Shown here: one piece after another, positions 6,750 through 14,699 of the stretch
Layout of the letters: every line of letters begins with the position of its first letter
How positions within the stretch are numbered: position 1 is the first letter of the stretch
NCBI GenBank assembly: GCA_947505995.1
Contig: CANNNB010000032.1
Location: forward strand, 1 to 15,075
Direction of reading: 5' to 3'
From: Comamonadaceae bacterium
Lineage (GTDB): Bacteria > Pseudomonadota > Gammaproteobacteria > Burkholderiales > Burkholderiaceae
Length of the DNA stretch: 15,075 bases
Position numbers and translations under genes: made by a program
The notes under the pieces: generated by a model
Told to the model about the DNA's origin: nothing
The model's database searches: none
Seen by the model: only the letters and a program-made list of their open reading frames with translations

Positions 6750-7709
6750 ATGAAAAAACATTTCGCTTTTCTATTTGCAGCAACTCTGTTCAGCCTGAGT
6801 GCCGTTGCACAAACCACCTACCCCACCAAGCCCGTCAAGCTCATGGTGGGTGCTGGTGCTGGTGGCGGCACAGACATCATTGCGCGCATGTTGGCCGAGA
6901 AAATGACAGAGTCTCTAAAGGGAACTTTTATTGTCGAGAACAAGCCAGGCGCTTCAAACACCATTGCGGCCGACTTAACGGCCAAGGCCACACCCGATGG
7001 GCATACGCTTTTAGTTGCAACCAATACGGGCCAAGCCATTGCGCCACATTTGATCAAGTTGTCATTTGATCCCATCAAAGATTTGACGCCCATAGGCTTG
7101 GTCGTTACGGTTCCCAATGTGTTGGTGGTGGGCTCAAACGTGCCGGCCAACAGTGTGAAGGAATTGGTAGCACTGATGAAAGCAAAACCTGAAGACTTTA
7201 AATATGCATCCTCTGGCGTTGGCAGCACTCAACACATTGCAGGCGAAGGCTTTGACATCGCAGCTGGCGTTAAAAGCGTTCACGTGCCCTACAAGGGCAG
7301 CGCACAAGCTCACTTAGACATCATTGCGGGCAATGTCCAAATCATGTTCGACACCACCTCATCGGCAATGGGGCAAATTAAGGCTGGTAAATTTAAGCCT
7401 TTGGCTGTCACTACGGCTCAGCGCTCATCAGAACTGCCCAATGTGCCCACCTTGGCCGAGGCCGGAGTAACGGGTTTTGAAATGAGTACTTGGTATGGTG
7501 TCTTCGTTACTGCAGGCACGCCACCCGACGTCGTTAACAAACTTCAAGTGGAGTTAGCCAGAATTATTAAGTTACCCGATGTCCAAGCCAAACTCAAGGG
7601 CTTGGGTGGAGAACCTGGCAACATCAGTCCAGAAGAATTTAGCAAAATCAACAAGCAAGATTTTGAAAAATTTGGGAAGTTGATCAAACAGGCCAATATC
7701 AAGATGTGA
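6750..7709 (+). CDS. Bug/TctC-family periplasmic solute-binding protein
   Basis: This 319-residue protein is a tripartite tricarboxylate transporter receptor of the Bug family, greatly expanded in Burkholderiales, which bind small carboxylates in the periplasm. A signal peptide (1-20) ends in AVA before Gln21. The YPTKPVKLMV start, the GAGAGGGTD loop (34-42), ENKPGAS (63-69), HVPYKGSAQA and the WYGVFV segment are all family landmarks. A clear ribosome binding site, AAAGGA (6736-6741), precedes the ATG by eight bases. It lies 27 bases after the PdxA-like gene, so both are probably one transcript, and the ligand is likely the precursor of that enzyme's substrate. The membrane subunits TctA and TctB are not in the window; many Bug proteins are orphans of this kind. 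Confidence 0.92.
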   Translation: MKKHFAFLFAATLFSLSAVAQTTYPTKPVKLMVGAGAGGGTDIIARMLAEKMTESLKGTFIVENKPGASNTIAADLTAKATPDGHTLLVATNTGQAIAPHLIKLSFDPIKDLTPIGLVVTVPNVLVVGSNVPANSVKELVALMKAKPEDFKYASSGVGSTQHIAGEGFDIAAGVKSVHVPYKGSAQAHLDIIAGNVQIMFDTTSSAMGQIKAGKFKPLAVTTAQRSSELPNVPTLAEAGVTGFEMSTWYGVFVTAGTPPDVVNKLQVELARIIKLPDVQAKLKGLGGEPGNISPEEFSKINKQDFEKFGKLIKQANIKM

Positions 7710-7758
7710 GCGTTTAATCGTTACAGCCAAGCGCTACTTTGGCTAATGGGAGACAAAG

Positions 7759-9495
7759 TTATCCGTCTGTCCCATGGTCAAAGTCTTTAAGCAATGCATA
7801 GCGTTGATTTCTTTGATCTTGAACCATTCGAATAACACGCTTCATAGGTACTCCCACCAAAACAAGCGCGTGAGTGGCCAGCATCAAAGATCCCTCTATT
7901 GTTTCAGGTACCACTTCTGCAGCGCCGGCCGCTTGAAATTTTTCTAGATCCAAATCATCTTGTGTTCTCACAATGACTGGCACTTTAGGGGCGTGCTCTT
8001 TGGTCAATGTAAGCACACGGAAAGCTGAAGCGTTATCTAGGTAAGTCACAACCACTGCACTGGCACGCACAATGCCAACTGCCATGAGAGACTGCAAGCG
8101 AGCCGCGTCACCATACACAACTTTTTCACCATGGGATTGGGCTCTGCTAACTCGATCTGGATCCAAATCTAGGGCCATGTAAGGAATGTTCTGAATCTTG
8201 AGCAACTTGGCTAAATTTTGACCACAACGCCCATAACCACAAATAATGATGTGCTTTTCGCTGTCCATACTTTTCTGTGCAATTTGAGTCATTTCAAGCG
8301 ACTGCTGCAACCAATCACTGGCAGACCATTTCATGACCCATTGATTGGTGTTCATGACAATAAAGGGGGTGGCCAACATTGAAAGCACCATGCTGGCTAG
8401 AACGGGGTTTAACCAATCTGCAGGGATTAATTGATTTTGCCCGCTAAGGGTCAGCAACACAAAACCAAACTCCCCTGCTTGTGCCAAATACAAACCTGTG
8501 CGAAGTGAAATACCTTCACTGGCGCCGCTTAATCGAGTGAGGCCAGCGATCAGTGCAAATTTAAAAACCACTGGTACTGTGACCAAGAACAGCACAAAGG
8601 CCCATCGATCCCAAATGATTCGCCAGTCAAGCATCATGCCAATGGTGATAAAGAACAAGCCAAGCAAGATATCGTGAAATGGTTTGATGTCTAACTCAAC
8701 GCGATGTTTAAATTCTGTTTCGGAAATTAACATGCCAGCCACAAATGCGCCTAGCGCTAGGCTGAGTCCGGCAAGCTCAGTTAACCAAGCCAAACCCAAG
8801 GTGATTAGCAACACGTTTAAAACAAAGAGCTCTTCGCTTTGTCTGCGAGCCACCAACAGCAACCACCAACGCATGAGTCTCTGCCCTCCTGTTAGCAGCA
8901 AGGTAATCAAGACTGCGGCTTTCAGTGATGCCAGCATCAAAGCGGGTATCAACTGTTCTGGAGGAGCATTCAATGCAGGAATAAGTACCAACAATGGCAC
9001 CACAGCCAAATCTTGGAAAAGCAAGACACCTACCACCCGCTTGCCATGCTCTGTGTCCAATTCCAGACTGTCAGACATGAGTTTGATCACAATGGCGGTG
9101 CTGCTCATGGCCAAAGCACCAGACAAAGCCAAAGCAGTCTGCCAACTCATTTGCCACAAAGTAGGCGCCATGCTGCTTAAAAACAGAGATCCCATCGTGA
9201 TGAACGCAATGGTTAGCACTACCTGTAACAAACCCAATCCAAACACATGTCTTTTCATGGACTTTAACTTTGGCAAATTGAATTCAAGTCCAATGACAAA
9301 CATTAAAAAGACCACGCCAAACTCTGCCAGATGGCGAATGCCCTCAGAGTCTTGCGCCAATGCCAAGGCGTTAGGCCCAATTAAGACGCCTACGAGCAAA
9401 TAGCCCAGCATAGGCGGCAGTTTCAAAAGACGGCAACCAACGACACCCAGCACGGCGGCAAAGAGGTAGAAGAGCGTTAATTCCAAGGATGTCAT
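7759..9495 (-). CDS. CPA2 cation/proton antiporter with RCK domain (KefB/KefC-like)
   Basis: The 578-residue protein has about 12 hydrophobic segments (1-385), the Na/H exchanger domain of the CPA2 family. Family motifs include FQDLAVVPLL (160-169) and the QAGEFGFVL helix (339-347), like that of KefB and KefC. A cytoplasmic RCK_N (TrkA-N) domain follows from about residue 414, with the dinucleotide loop GYGRCGQ at 420-426 and the acidic DLDPDR at 443-448. It should exchange potassium or sodium for protons under control of a bound nucleotide. The C-terminal TrkA_C domain found in many relatives is absent; the protein stops about 30 residues after RCK_N. AGGA lies a few bases before the ATG. 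Whether it is glutathione-gated like E. coli Kef is not evident. Confidence 0.9.
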   Translation of the reverse strand: MTSLELTLFYLFAAVLGVVGCRLLKLPPMLGYLLVGVLIGPNALALAQDSEGIRHLAEFGVVFLMFVIGLEFNLPKLKSMKRHVFGLGLLQVVLTIAFITMGSLFLSSMAPTLWQMSWQTALALSGALAMSSTAIVIKLMSDSLELDTEHGKRVVGVLLFQDLAVVPLLVLIPALNAPPEQLIPALMLASLKAAVLITLLLTGGQRLMRWWLLLVARRQSEELFVLNVLLITLGLAWLTELAGLSLALGAFVAGMLISETEFKHRVELDIKPFHDILLGLFFITIGMMLDWRIIWDRWAFVLFLVTVPVVFKFALIAGLTRLSGASEGISLRTGLYLAQAGEFGFVLLTLSGQNQLIPADWLNPVLASMVLSMLATPFIVMNTNQWVMKWSASDWLQQSLEMTQIAQKSMDSEKHIIICGYGRCGQNLAKLLKIQNIPYMALDLDPDRVSRAQSHGEKVVYGDAARLQSLMAVGIVRASAVVVTYLDNASAFRVLTLTKEHAPKVPVIVRTQDDLDLEKFQAAGAAEVVPETIEGSLMLATHALVLVGVPMKRVIRMVQDQRNQRYALLKDFDHGTDG

Positions 9496-9591
9496 AAGGG
9501 CATCCTATCTAAAAAAATGAGTTTTAGACAAATTGCACTATCTTGTAGGGTGATAGTCCGAGCAGAGTTAAAAACCATTGAAAGAGCATCT

Positions 9592-9786
9592 ATGTTTCAA
9601 GCTGTCGTTCAATCAGCCATGCGCCAGTTGAAATCTAAACTGAAACTGCCTGCGCCTCCCTCAAACAGATCTTTAGACAAAAAGCCAGACGAAAAACCTA
9701 AAGATCGAACAGGTTTTATTTTGGCGCTGGCCGTTGGAGGTGGTTTGTTGATACTTGCCATGTTCTCCAATTTACCAAGCAACTAA
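9592..9786 (+). CDS. small single-pass membrane protein
   Basis: From the ATG at 9592 the frame gives 64 residues: a basic amphipathic N-terminus (1-20), a charged proline/lysine linker (21-40, with several Lys-Pro and Asp-Lys pairs) and one hydrophobic segment (41-58, containing GGG) before a short tail. It looks like a tail-anchored inner-membrane protein. The frame is open further upstream, and an ATG at 9517 would add 25 residues, but that extension lacks a ribosome binding site and overlaps the upstream region of the antiporter gene. AAAGAG sits a few bases before 9592. No family is recognised. It is divergent from the antiporter and convergent with the dehalogenase gene, so it has no obvious partner. 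Confidence 0.55.
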   Translation: MFQAVVQSAMRQLKSKLKLPAPPSNRSLDKKPDEKPKDRTGFILALAVGGGLLILAMFSNLPSN

Positions 9787-9804
9787 CCACCTAATTTCTG
9801 GCCA

Positions 9805-11907
9805 TCAATATTTCTGCCTCTTTTTGGCTTGACTGGGTTTTTCGGCATTGGCATAAGCCTTAAGTCCAGCTTCACGGTCAAGCGGCACAGCACTTGAAAT
9901 GGTGGCGCCCATGGGCGGTTGCAAGTGTGGCGGGAAAAATGCCAACTTTTGATTTTGCGCGAGTTTATGCGTTCGATCTAAATCTAAATCACGCTCGTTC
10001 ACGCCGCTAGGCGTTACGCACACACCGTTAACTATTTCCAAATCTAACCACCATCTCTTGACCGGATTGCGCATGCCTGCAGCAATTTGATCGTCAAAAT
10101 CAATAAGGGCCCGTCGTGCACTGGGCACATGAATTGAGAGTTCTAGTAGCCTAGACGATTCAACCAGATCTTCCCTGTTGTACGGACAAGTTTTCATACA
10201 CCTTCCACAGGCCGAGCCCTTCATGTTGGTTAAGCGGTACTTGCCGCATTTTTCAACATCGGGCTTCCATATTTCATAGCCATTGAACATGACTTTGGGG
10301 CCAAAAGGAATGGCATTGCATGGACATTCACGGGCACACTTTAGGCACATGTTGCAGACCGATTGCAAACCAAAATCGATAGGCTGATCAAACGCCAAAG
10401 GCAAGTCGGTCGTGAGTAAAACACTTTTTGAGCGAGGCCCAATAAAAGGGTTTAAAACCAGTTCTCCAATGCGCGAAAGCTCACCAAGACCCGCCAACAA
10501 AGCTGCTGGAATGTGTAAGACATCTGATTCTGCGTTGGTGTGCGCACGCGAGGAAAAGCCCAAGCGGCGCAAATGCGCGCCCATAACCCCTGCAATGAAG
10601 GCGCCGCGCATATAGCCCCGCATTGACTGCGCGCCTGAAATCCAATCGTCGCCCGAGGCTCCTTCCATGGTTTCAAATCCTTGGTCAAGCAACATGACAA
10701 TACAGTGCTTGTGGCTGGGCTCAATGGGCTTGCCTTGTTGTGCTTCGTGCGAATAAAACATCCAAGGTTCTGCTTCACATATGCCTACCAAATCAGCGCC
10801 TAAAAAATACGCCAAGGCTTTGATGGACTCGGCATTGCTTTGAGCATTGGACAACTCACCATTTGTATCTGCAGGCACAAGCTGCTCGTATGTACCTTGC
10901 AAGGGCACCATGTTGCGTATCAATGGCGTCATGGCAAAAGCCAAAGGATGTTTTGTGGCAAAGCGCATGCGCTGCACCTTGGCTTTTTCGCCTAAATCGC
11001 CGGCCAATGCTCGCGTGAATAAATCGGCGCGTTTGCTGTTGCGAATAATTTCTTCTCGCAAAATGAGCGTTGTGGGTTCTGGCACACGCTTCAATGTTTC
11101 CATGGGGTAGCGCCCCCAGTGCAGAGGGCGCAGTTCGGCTTCCGATTCAGCCCAACCTGGGCGAGTGCCGTGTTTGCCCATGTAGGCATCAGAATCAGGC
11201 CAATCTAAAGAGGCTTGTGGTGCGATTGGGAGATCAATTTCCAAAGGCAAATTGGTGCTAATGGCGGCTAAAGCAAAGCCGCTGTTGAGAAATGGTATTT
11301 TGAGGAAGCCGTTTTCAGATCGAGCAATGCCAGCGCGTTGCGCCAAAGCCTCTAGGTTTAAAAGCGTATTGCCAGCCACATGTCCGCGCGCACCATATCC
11401 CAATGCGCGAACATAGCCAGCCAATACAACGGCCACCTCGGTGGCGCGAGCATCGGTTCGGGCTTTGTTGCTGCCATGAATCCAGGCGGCACCTGGCTCC
11501 TCTGGTTTAGGCTCTCGGCTGAACTCAACGAGAAATATCAATGCATGGGTGTGATGAGGAGCTTCGGCTAAAAAATCAGTGTTTTCAAGGGCGCACACAC
11601 CAGCCAGAGTTGCATCTAAAAAATAGGCGCTGGCTTTGAGGTTTTTGCTTCGAATACCCAAATCTTCTGGCAAGGGCGCGCGGGCCATGGCCGATTCACC
11701 CTCCAAGTAATGCTCAAATAGAGTTTGATACGAAGCCAAGGCGTCGTTAAGCGAATTGGGGCCGGCCGGATATCGATCCTTAGGCAATGTGGCTTTGAGT
11801 TCTGGGGCATTGGCATCTCGCGCCAGCAATTCAGTGGGCAAATCACCCATGTCGAAGTGACGGTTTCGATTTGAAAATATGCGGGTCATGGCTGACATCT
11901 TAGCCAT
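9805..11907 (-). CDS. rdhA: reductive dehalogenase, NpRdhA-like (cobalamin, two 4Fe-4S)
   Basis: With the ATG at 11907 the product has 700 residues; a TTG start at 11964 would add 19, and ATGs at 11898 and 11889 are alternatives. No TAT signal is present. An N-terminal, apparently degenerate copy of the B12-binding fold (about 90-230, with AYFLDATLAGVC) is repeated in a second copy (about 365-515, with AYFLGADLVGIC). Then comes TDLPLAFDQPIDFG and two cluster motifs: CX2CX2CX3CP (Cys518, 521, 524, 528) and CX12CX2CX3CP (Cys554, 567, 570, 574). Tyr432, Lys494 and Arg558 are spaced 62 and 64 residues apart, as I recall for NpRdhA Tyr426, Lys488 and Arg552. This is the layout of cytoplasmic, oxygen-tolerant halophenol dehalogenases. 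It lacks the fused flavin/ferredoxin reductase of BhbA, and no RdhB anchor is nearby. Epoxyqueuosine reductase (QueG) shares the Fe-S/B12 core but is about half this length. Confidence 0.82.
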   Translation of the reverse strand: MAKMSAMTRIFSNRNRHFDMGDLPTELLARDANAPELKATLPKDRYPAGPNSLNDALASYQTLFEHYLEGESAMARAPLPEDLGIRSKNLKASAYFLDATLAGVCALENTDFLAEAPHHTHALIFLVEFSREPKPEEPGAAWIHGSNKARTDARATEVAVVLAGYVRALGYGARGHVAGNTLLNLEALAQRAGIARSENGFLKIPFLNSGFALAAISTNLPLEIDLPIAPQASLDWPDSDAYMGKHGTRPGWAESEAELRPLHWGRYPMETLKRVPEPTTLILREEIIRNSKRADLFTRALAGDLGEKAKVQRMRFATKHPLAFAMTPLIRNMVPLQGTYEQLVPADTNGELSNAQSNAESIKALAYFLGADLVGICEAEPWMFYSHEAQQGKPIEPSHKHCIVMLLDQGFETMEGASGDDWISGAQSMRGYMRGAFIAGVMGAHLRRLGFSSRAHTNAESDVLHIPAALLAGLGELSRIGELVLNPFIGPRSKSVLLTTDLPLAFDQPIDFGLQSVCNMCLKCARECPCNAIPFGPKVMFNGYEIWKPDVEKCGKYRLTNMKGSACGRCMKTCPYNREDLVESSRLLELSIHVPSARRALIDFDDQIAAGMRNPVKRWWLDLEIVNGVCVTPSGVNERDLDLDRTHKLAQNQKLAFFPPHLQPPMGATISSAVPLDREAGLKAYANAEKPSQAKKRQKY

Positions 11908-11954
11908 GTTGGCCCTGAAAAAGCAAAGACTTGAAAAGGCGACTAAATGGTTTT

Positions 11955-11983
11955 TTGACGCCAAGCTTTAAAAATTTTTATTT
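11955..11983 (+). promoter_or_regulatory. possible amidase promoter with 12-bp palindrome
   Basis: TTGACG at 11955-11960 matches the -35 consensus at five of six positions. Weak -10 candidates, TTTATT and TATTTC, follow at 16 and 18 bases. The spacer contains the perfect palindrome TAAAAATTTTTA (11969-11980), which may bend the DNA or bind a regulator. The site lies between the divergent dehalogenase and amidase genes and could serve both. Confidence 0.35.
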
Positions 11984-12023
11984 CAATCTAAACTGTGTAT
12001 CTGCCCACCTTGAAGGACATGCA

Positions 12024-13424
12024 ATGACCGACGACGCAATAGCCTGGCTAGACCTAAGCACCGTGGCCCGACTCATTCGCGAGCGCGTACTCAGCTCTGA
12101 GCAGGTCACTCTGGCGCAATTGCGCCGCATCGACAGGCTCAATCCGGTCTTGCACGCTTATGCGCACGTCACTCCTCATTTGGCCTTAAGTCAAGCCCAA
12201 GCGGCAGACCAGCGTCAGGCACAAGGGCAGTCGCTTGGGACTTTGCATGGTGTGCCCATTGCAGTCAAAGACCTGTGCTGGACAGCCGGCGTGCCCACGG
12301 CTGCTGGCATGCAAATTTACAAAGACTTTGTGCCTGACCAAGACGCCACTGTTGTTCAGCGCCTGCGCGAAGCTGGAGCCGTGCTGCTGGGCAAGTTACA
12401 AATGACCGAGAGTGCATTTTCAGGTCACCATCCACTTACAGTCGTACCAGTCAATCCTTGGGAAAGCACAGGCTGGACTGGGGTGTCCTCTAGCGGTTCG
12501 GGCGTGGCAACAGCCGCAGGTTTGTGCTTTGGATCTATAGGAACCGACACAGGCGGCTCCATTCGCTTTCCATCTGCAGCTTGTGGCGTGACGGGGCTTA
12601 AACCCACATGGGGGCGAGTTTCTCGGCATGGTGTTTTTGAGTTAGCCGCCTCGCTCGATCACATTGGGCCCATGTGCCGCACGGCTGAAGATTGTGGCTT
12701 GATGTTAGGCGTTTTGGCAGGCGCCGACCCTCAGGACCCCACGGCGTTGCAAGCGCCAGTGCCAGATTATTCAGCAGGCAGCAAAGACAGCTTGGCCGAT
12801 TTGCGCATCGGCTGGGATGCGGCCTATGCCTTGAACGATGTAGAGCCTGAAGTTGCGACAGCCTTGATGGAAACCCTTGCGGTGCTAGAAAAATTGGGCG
12901 CGCAAATAGTGCCCGTTGCCATGCCCGATGTGGGTGAACTGGTGGAAAACTGGGTGCCACACTGTGCTATCGAGGCGGCGGTGGCACACACCAACACGTT
13001 TCCTGCGCGGCGCGAGGAATATGGCCCCATGCTAGCGGGCTTGCTTGACCTAGGCTTACGCCTTACAGCAAGCGACTATCAACGCATTCTTTTGCAGCGT
13101 GCAACGCACACAGGGCAGTTGAACCAAATTCTGAAGCGTGTCGATTTGCTGTTAATGCCCGCTATGCCTTTTGCCGCACCAAGCACTGACCGCATTGCAA
13201 ATCTGCGCAAGGAGCCAGGCTATCGCAGGCTCTTGTCGCGCTTTACGGCACCCACCGATATGTCGGGACACCCTACCCTGACCTTCCCTGCGGGCCAAAC
13301 TGCCGCAGGACGCCCTGTGGCGGCGCAGCTGGTATCGGGGCATTTGAATGAGGGCTTGTTGGTGCGCGCCGGCAGCGCGTTTCAATTAGCAACTCAATGG
13401 CACCGGAGTCGCCCTCCGATATAA
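12024..13424 (+). CDS. amidase-signature family enzyme
   Basis: The 466-residue protein belongs to the amidase signature superfamily, which hydrolyses amide bonds with a Ser-cisSer-Lys triad. The triad is complete: Lys82 in IAVKDL, Ser155 in the GVSSSGS stretch, and the nucleophile Ser179 in TDTGGSIR, with the 24-residue Ser-Ser spacing usual for the family. GVTGLKPTWGRVS follows, as in GatA. It is unlikely to be GatA itself because no gatB or gatC is present and the C-terminal half diverges. A substrate cannot be deduced. The ATG at 12024 is chosen because GAAGGA lies seven bases upstream; the frame is open for 31 more codons without support. By eye it is richer in G and C than the genes around it. 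It is divergent from the dehalogenase gene. Confidence 0.9.
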   Translation: MTDDAIAWLDLSTVARLIRERVLSSEQVTLAQLRRIDRLNPVLHAYAHVTPHLALSQAQAADQRQAQGQSLGTLHGVPIAVKDLCWTAGVPTAAGMQIYKDFVPDQDATVVQRLREAGAVLLGKLQMTESAFSGHHPLTVVPVNPWESTGWTGVSSSGSGVATAAGLCFGSIGTDTGGSIRFPSAACGVTGLKPTWGRVSRHGVFELAASLDHIGPMCRTAEDCGLMLGVLAGADPQDPTALQAPVPDYSAGSKDSLADLRIGWDAAYALNDVEPEVATALMETLAVLEKLGAQIVPVAMPDVGELVENWVPHCAIEAAVAHTNTFPARREEYGPMLAGLLDLGLRLTASDYQRILLQRATHTGQLNQILKRVDLLLMPAMPFAAPSTDRIANLRKEPGYRRLLSRFTAPTDMSGHPTLTFPAGQTAAGRPVAAQLVSGHLNEGLLVRAGSAFQLATQWHRSRPPI

Positions 13425-13487
13425 GCTATGCAATTGGTCCTGCTTGGACAATCAATGACCGCACATCATGGGCTATGAGGTGAAAGC

Positions 13488-14345
13488 CTATTGGTTCAAC
13501 TCTTCAAAAATACTTTCGTTGATGCGCAAAAGACTAGAAGCATTGGATGAAAAAATTAACTGTTTTAAAAAAGCTTTGCGCCCTTGACTAGTTGCAACAG
13601 TTTGATGAGCAGGAAAACCTATGAGTTGCCACTCTTGTGCAAGGGCGTGACCCAATTGGGGGCCGAATTTAGAACTGGCACTGGCCATGACATCGGCTTC
13701 ATTGAGGTAGACACTTAACCAGCTCTGATCGTATCTAAATTCTTTGCCACGAACAGATTCGTGATTTTTTTGAACCAGCGAAAAATCTGAATTTAAGATG
13801 GCACACTCTAAATCATGACACCAAGCGCTTGAGACCTTGTGACTCGACAACAATGGCCAAAGTTTCTGCATGGTCTCTGACTCAATTTCTGATTTGGCGT
13901 AATTGACATTTCCCGAATGGCCAAAGTCATGTGCAATTGCTGAAAGAAGAGCGCACGCCACCCACTCTTCATCAAGCTTGTTTTGAATTTTTGATTCAAT
14001 GCCAATCAAAACACTCATTGCCGTTAGGACATCAGCGGTATGCAACCTGTTGTGGTATTTGGGTTCAGGTTTGGCTGTACTTTGCGTACATTCAAATTCA
14101 ATTTCATGTGCAACTGCTTGAGCGACTAAAAGCATATGACTTGCTTCAGTTGGCAAAGATTCACTTGATAAATTTAAAAAACTAACACACCGCTGAAGGA
14201 CTGAAGGCAAGCCCACCCATTGGCTTGCCCATGACTGGCGCAGACAGGAGAATGAGTTGTCCAAACAAATGCCCCAATTGACTTGGTTAAAGCCGTTGGG
14301 GTTCAGGTACACATTGAAGTTTGAATCCTGCATTTGGCTTTTCAT
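13488..14345 (-). CDS. class I cyclic nucleotide phosphodiesterase (PDEase_I, HD fold)
   Basis: The 285-residue protein looks like the catalytic domain of eukaryotic-type 3',5'-cyclic nucleotide phosphodiesterases, which hydrolyse cAMP or cGMP. YHNRLHTADV (97-106) gives the general acid His98 and metal ligand His102. IAHDFGHSGNVN (137-148) supplies His139, Asp140 and His143, and ILNSDF (183-188) parallels the ILATDM region of PDE4. Asp218 in NEADVMAS is the likely fourth metal ligand. There is no signal peptide, membrane helix or N-terminal GAF domain; the first 60 residues are unassigned. Bacterial members of this class are uncommon; the usual bacterial enzyme is the CpdA type. The ATG overlaps the stop of the upstream cNMP-binding gene by four bases (ATGA), so translation is coupled. 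Substrate preference is not visible. Confidence 0.83.
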   Translation of the reverse strand: MKSQMQDSNFNVYLNPNGFNQVNWGICLDNSFSCLRQSWASQWVGLPSVLQRCVSFLNLSSESLPTEASHMLLVAQAVAHEIEFECTQSTAKPEPKYHNRLHTADVLTAMSVLIGIESKIQNKLDEEWVACALLSAIAHDFGHSGNVNYAKSEIESETMQKLWPLLSSHKVSSAWCHDLECAILNSDFSLVQKNHESVRGKEFRYDQSWLSVYLNEADVMASASSKFGPQLGHALAQEWQLIGFPAHQTVATSQGRKAFLKQLIFSSNASSLLRINESIFEELNQ

Positions 14346-14686
14346 GCGTATTTAATTGCGTTGTTCATCGCTTGCTGAAGTAAAAGTCCTTCCATGATGA
14401 TGACAAGCAAAGGGGAATAGCTAGAAAGTAATTCTGCAGCTACATCATTTTGAATCATTTGACAAACGACACTGCCTTTGGCACGAATGGATGCACCGCG
14501 AATGCCGCCTTTTAAAATTGCAGCCTCACCAAACGATTGTCCTTGCGGAATGACGCCAAAAACCTGATTCGATCTATTCAACAGCTCTACCTCACCTTGC
14601 TGCAAAAAATAAAGATGGGTTGCTTGATCGCCAATTTTGCAAACGTATTCGCCATCATTGAAATTAACTACTTGAAAGTTGCTCAA
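14342..14686 (-). CDS. stand-alone cyclic-nucleotide-binding domain protein (CNB2)
   Basis: From a TTG at 14686, with a CGAGGTG ribosome binding site just upstream, this gives 114 residues that are little more than one cNMP-binding domain. The beta-barrel pattern (DGEYVCKIGD, then YFLQQGEVEL) is followed by a phosphate-binding cassette with FGEAAIL and, ten positions after the Gly, the Arg of IRGAS. This is the spacing of PKA regulatory subunits, so binding of cAMP or cGMP is plausible. There is no HTH, kinase or channel domain attached, so it must act on another protein. A TTG at 14713 would add nine residues but lacks a ribosome binding site. It sits 13 bases after the CNB1 stop and overlaps the phosphodiesterase gene by four bases. 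Confidence 0.78.
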   Translation of the reverse strand: MSNFQVVNFNDGEYVCKIGDQATHLYFLQQGEVELLNRSNQVFGVIPQGQSFGEAAILKGGIRGASIRAKGSVVCQMIQNDVAAELLSSYSPLLVIIMEGLLLQQAMNNAIKYA

Positions 14687-14699
14687 AGTACACCTCGAT

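Noticed and set aside
7725..7744. Six-pair hairpin between the convergent Bug and antiporter genes
   Set aside because: The stem AGCCAA/TTGGCT is real, but no T-run follows on either strand, so it was not called an intrinsic terminator.
8684..9403. A 239-codon plus-strand open frame
   Set aside because: It is antisense to the membrane domain of the antiporter, whose frame carries clear CPA2 motifs. The antisense product is Ser/Thr/Lys/Asn-rich with no recognisable pattern.
9805..11907. Epoxyqueuosine reductase (QueG) as identity of the Fe-S/B12 protein
   Set aside because: QueG is about 350-380 residues with a single B12-binding domain. This protein is twice as long, with a duplicated domain and the TDLPLAFDxPIDFG segment of reductive dehalogenases.
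12024..13424. GatA subunit of the tRNA amidotransferase
   Set aside because: The signature region is similar, but gatB and gatC are absent and the C-terminal half does not follow GatA.
13432..13448. Bulged hairpin between the amidase and phosphodiesterase genes
   Set aside because: The ATTGGTCC/GGACAAT pairing contains a bulge and no T-run follows.
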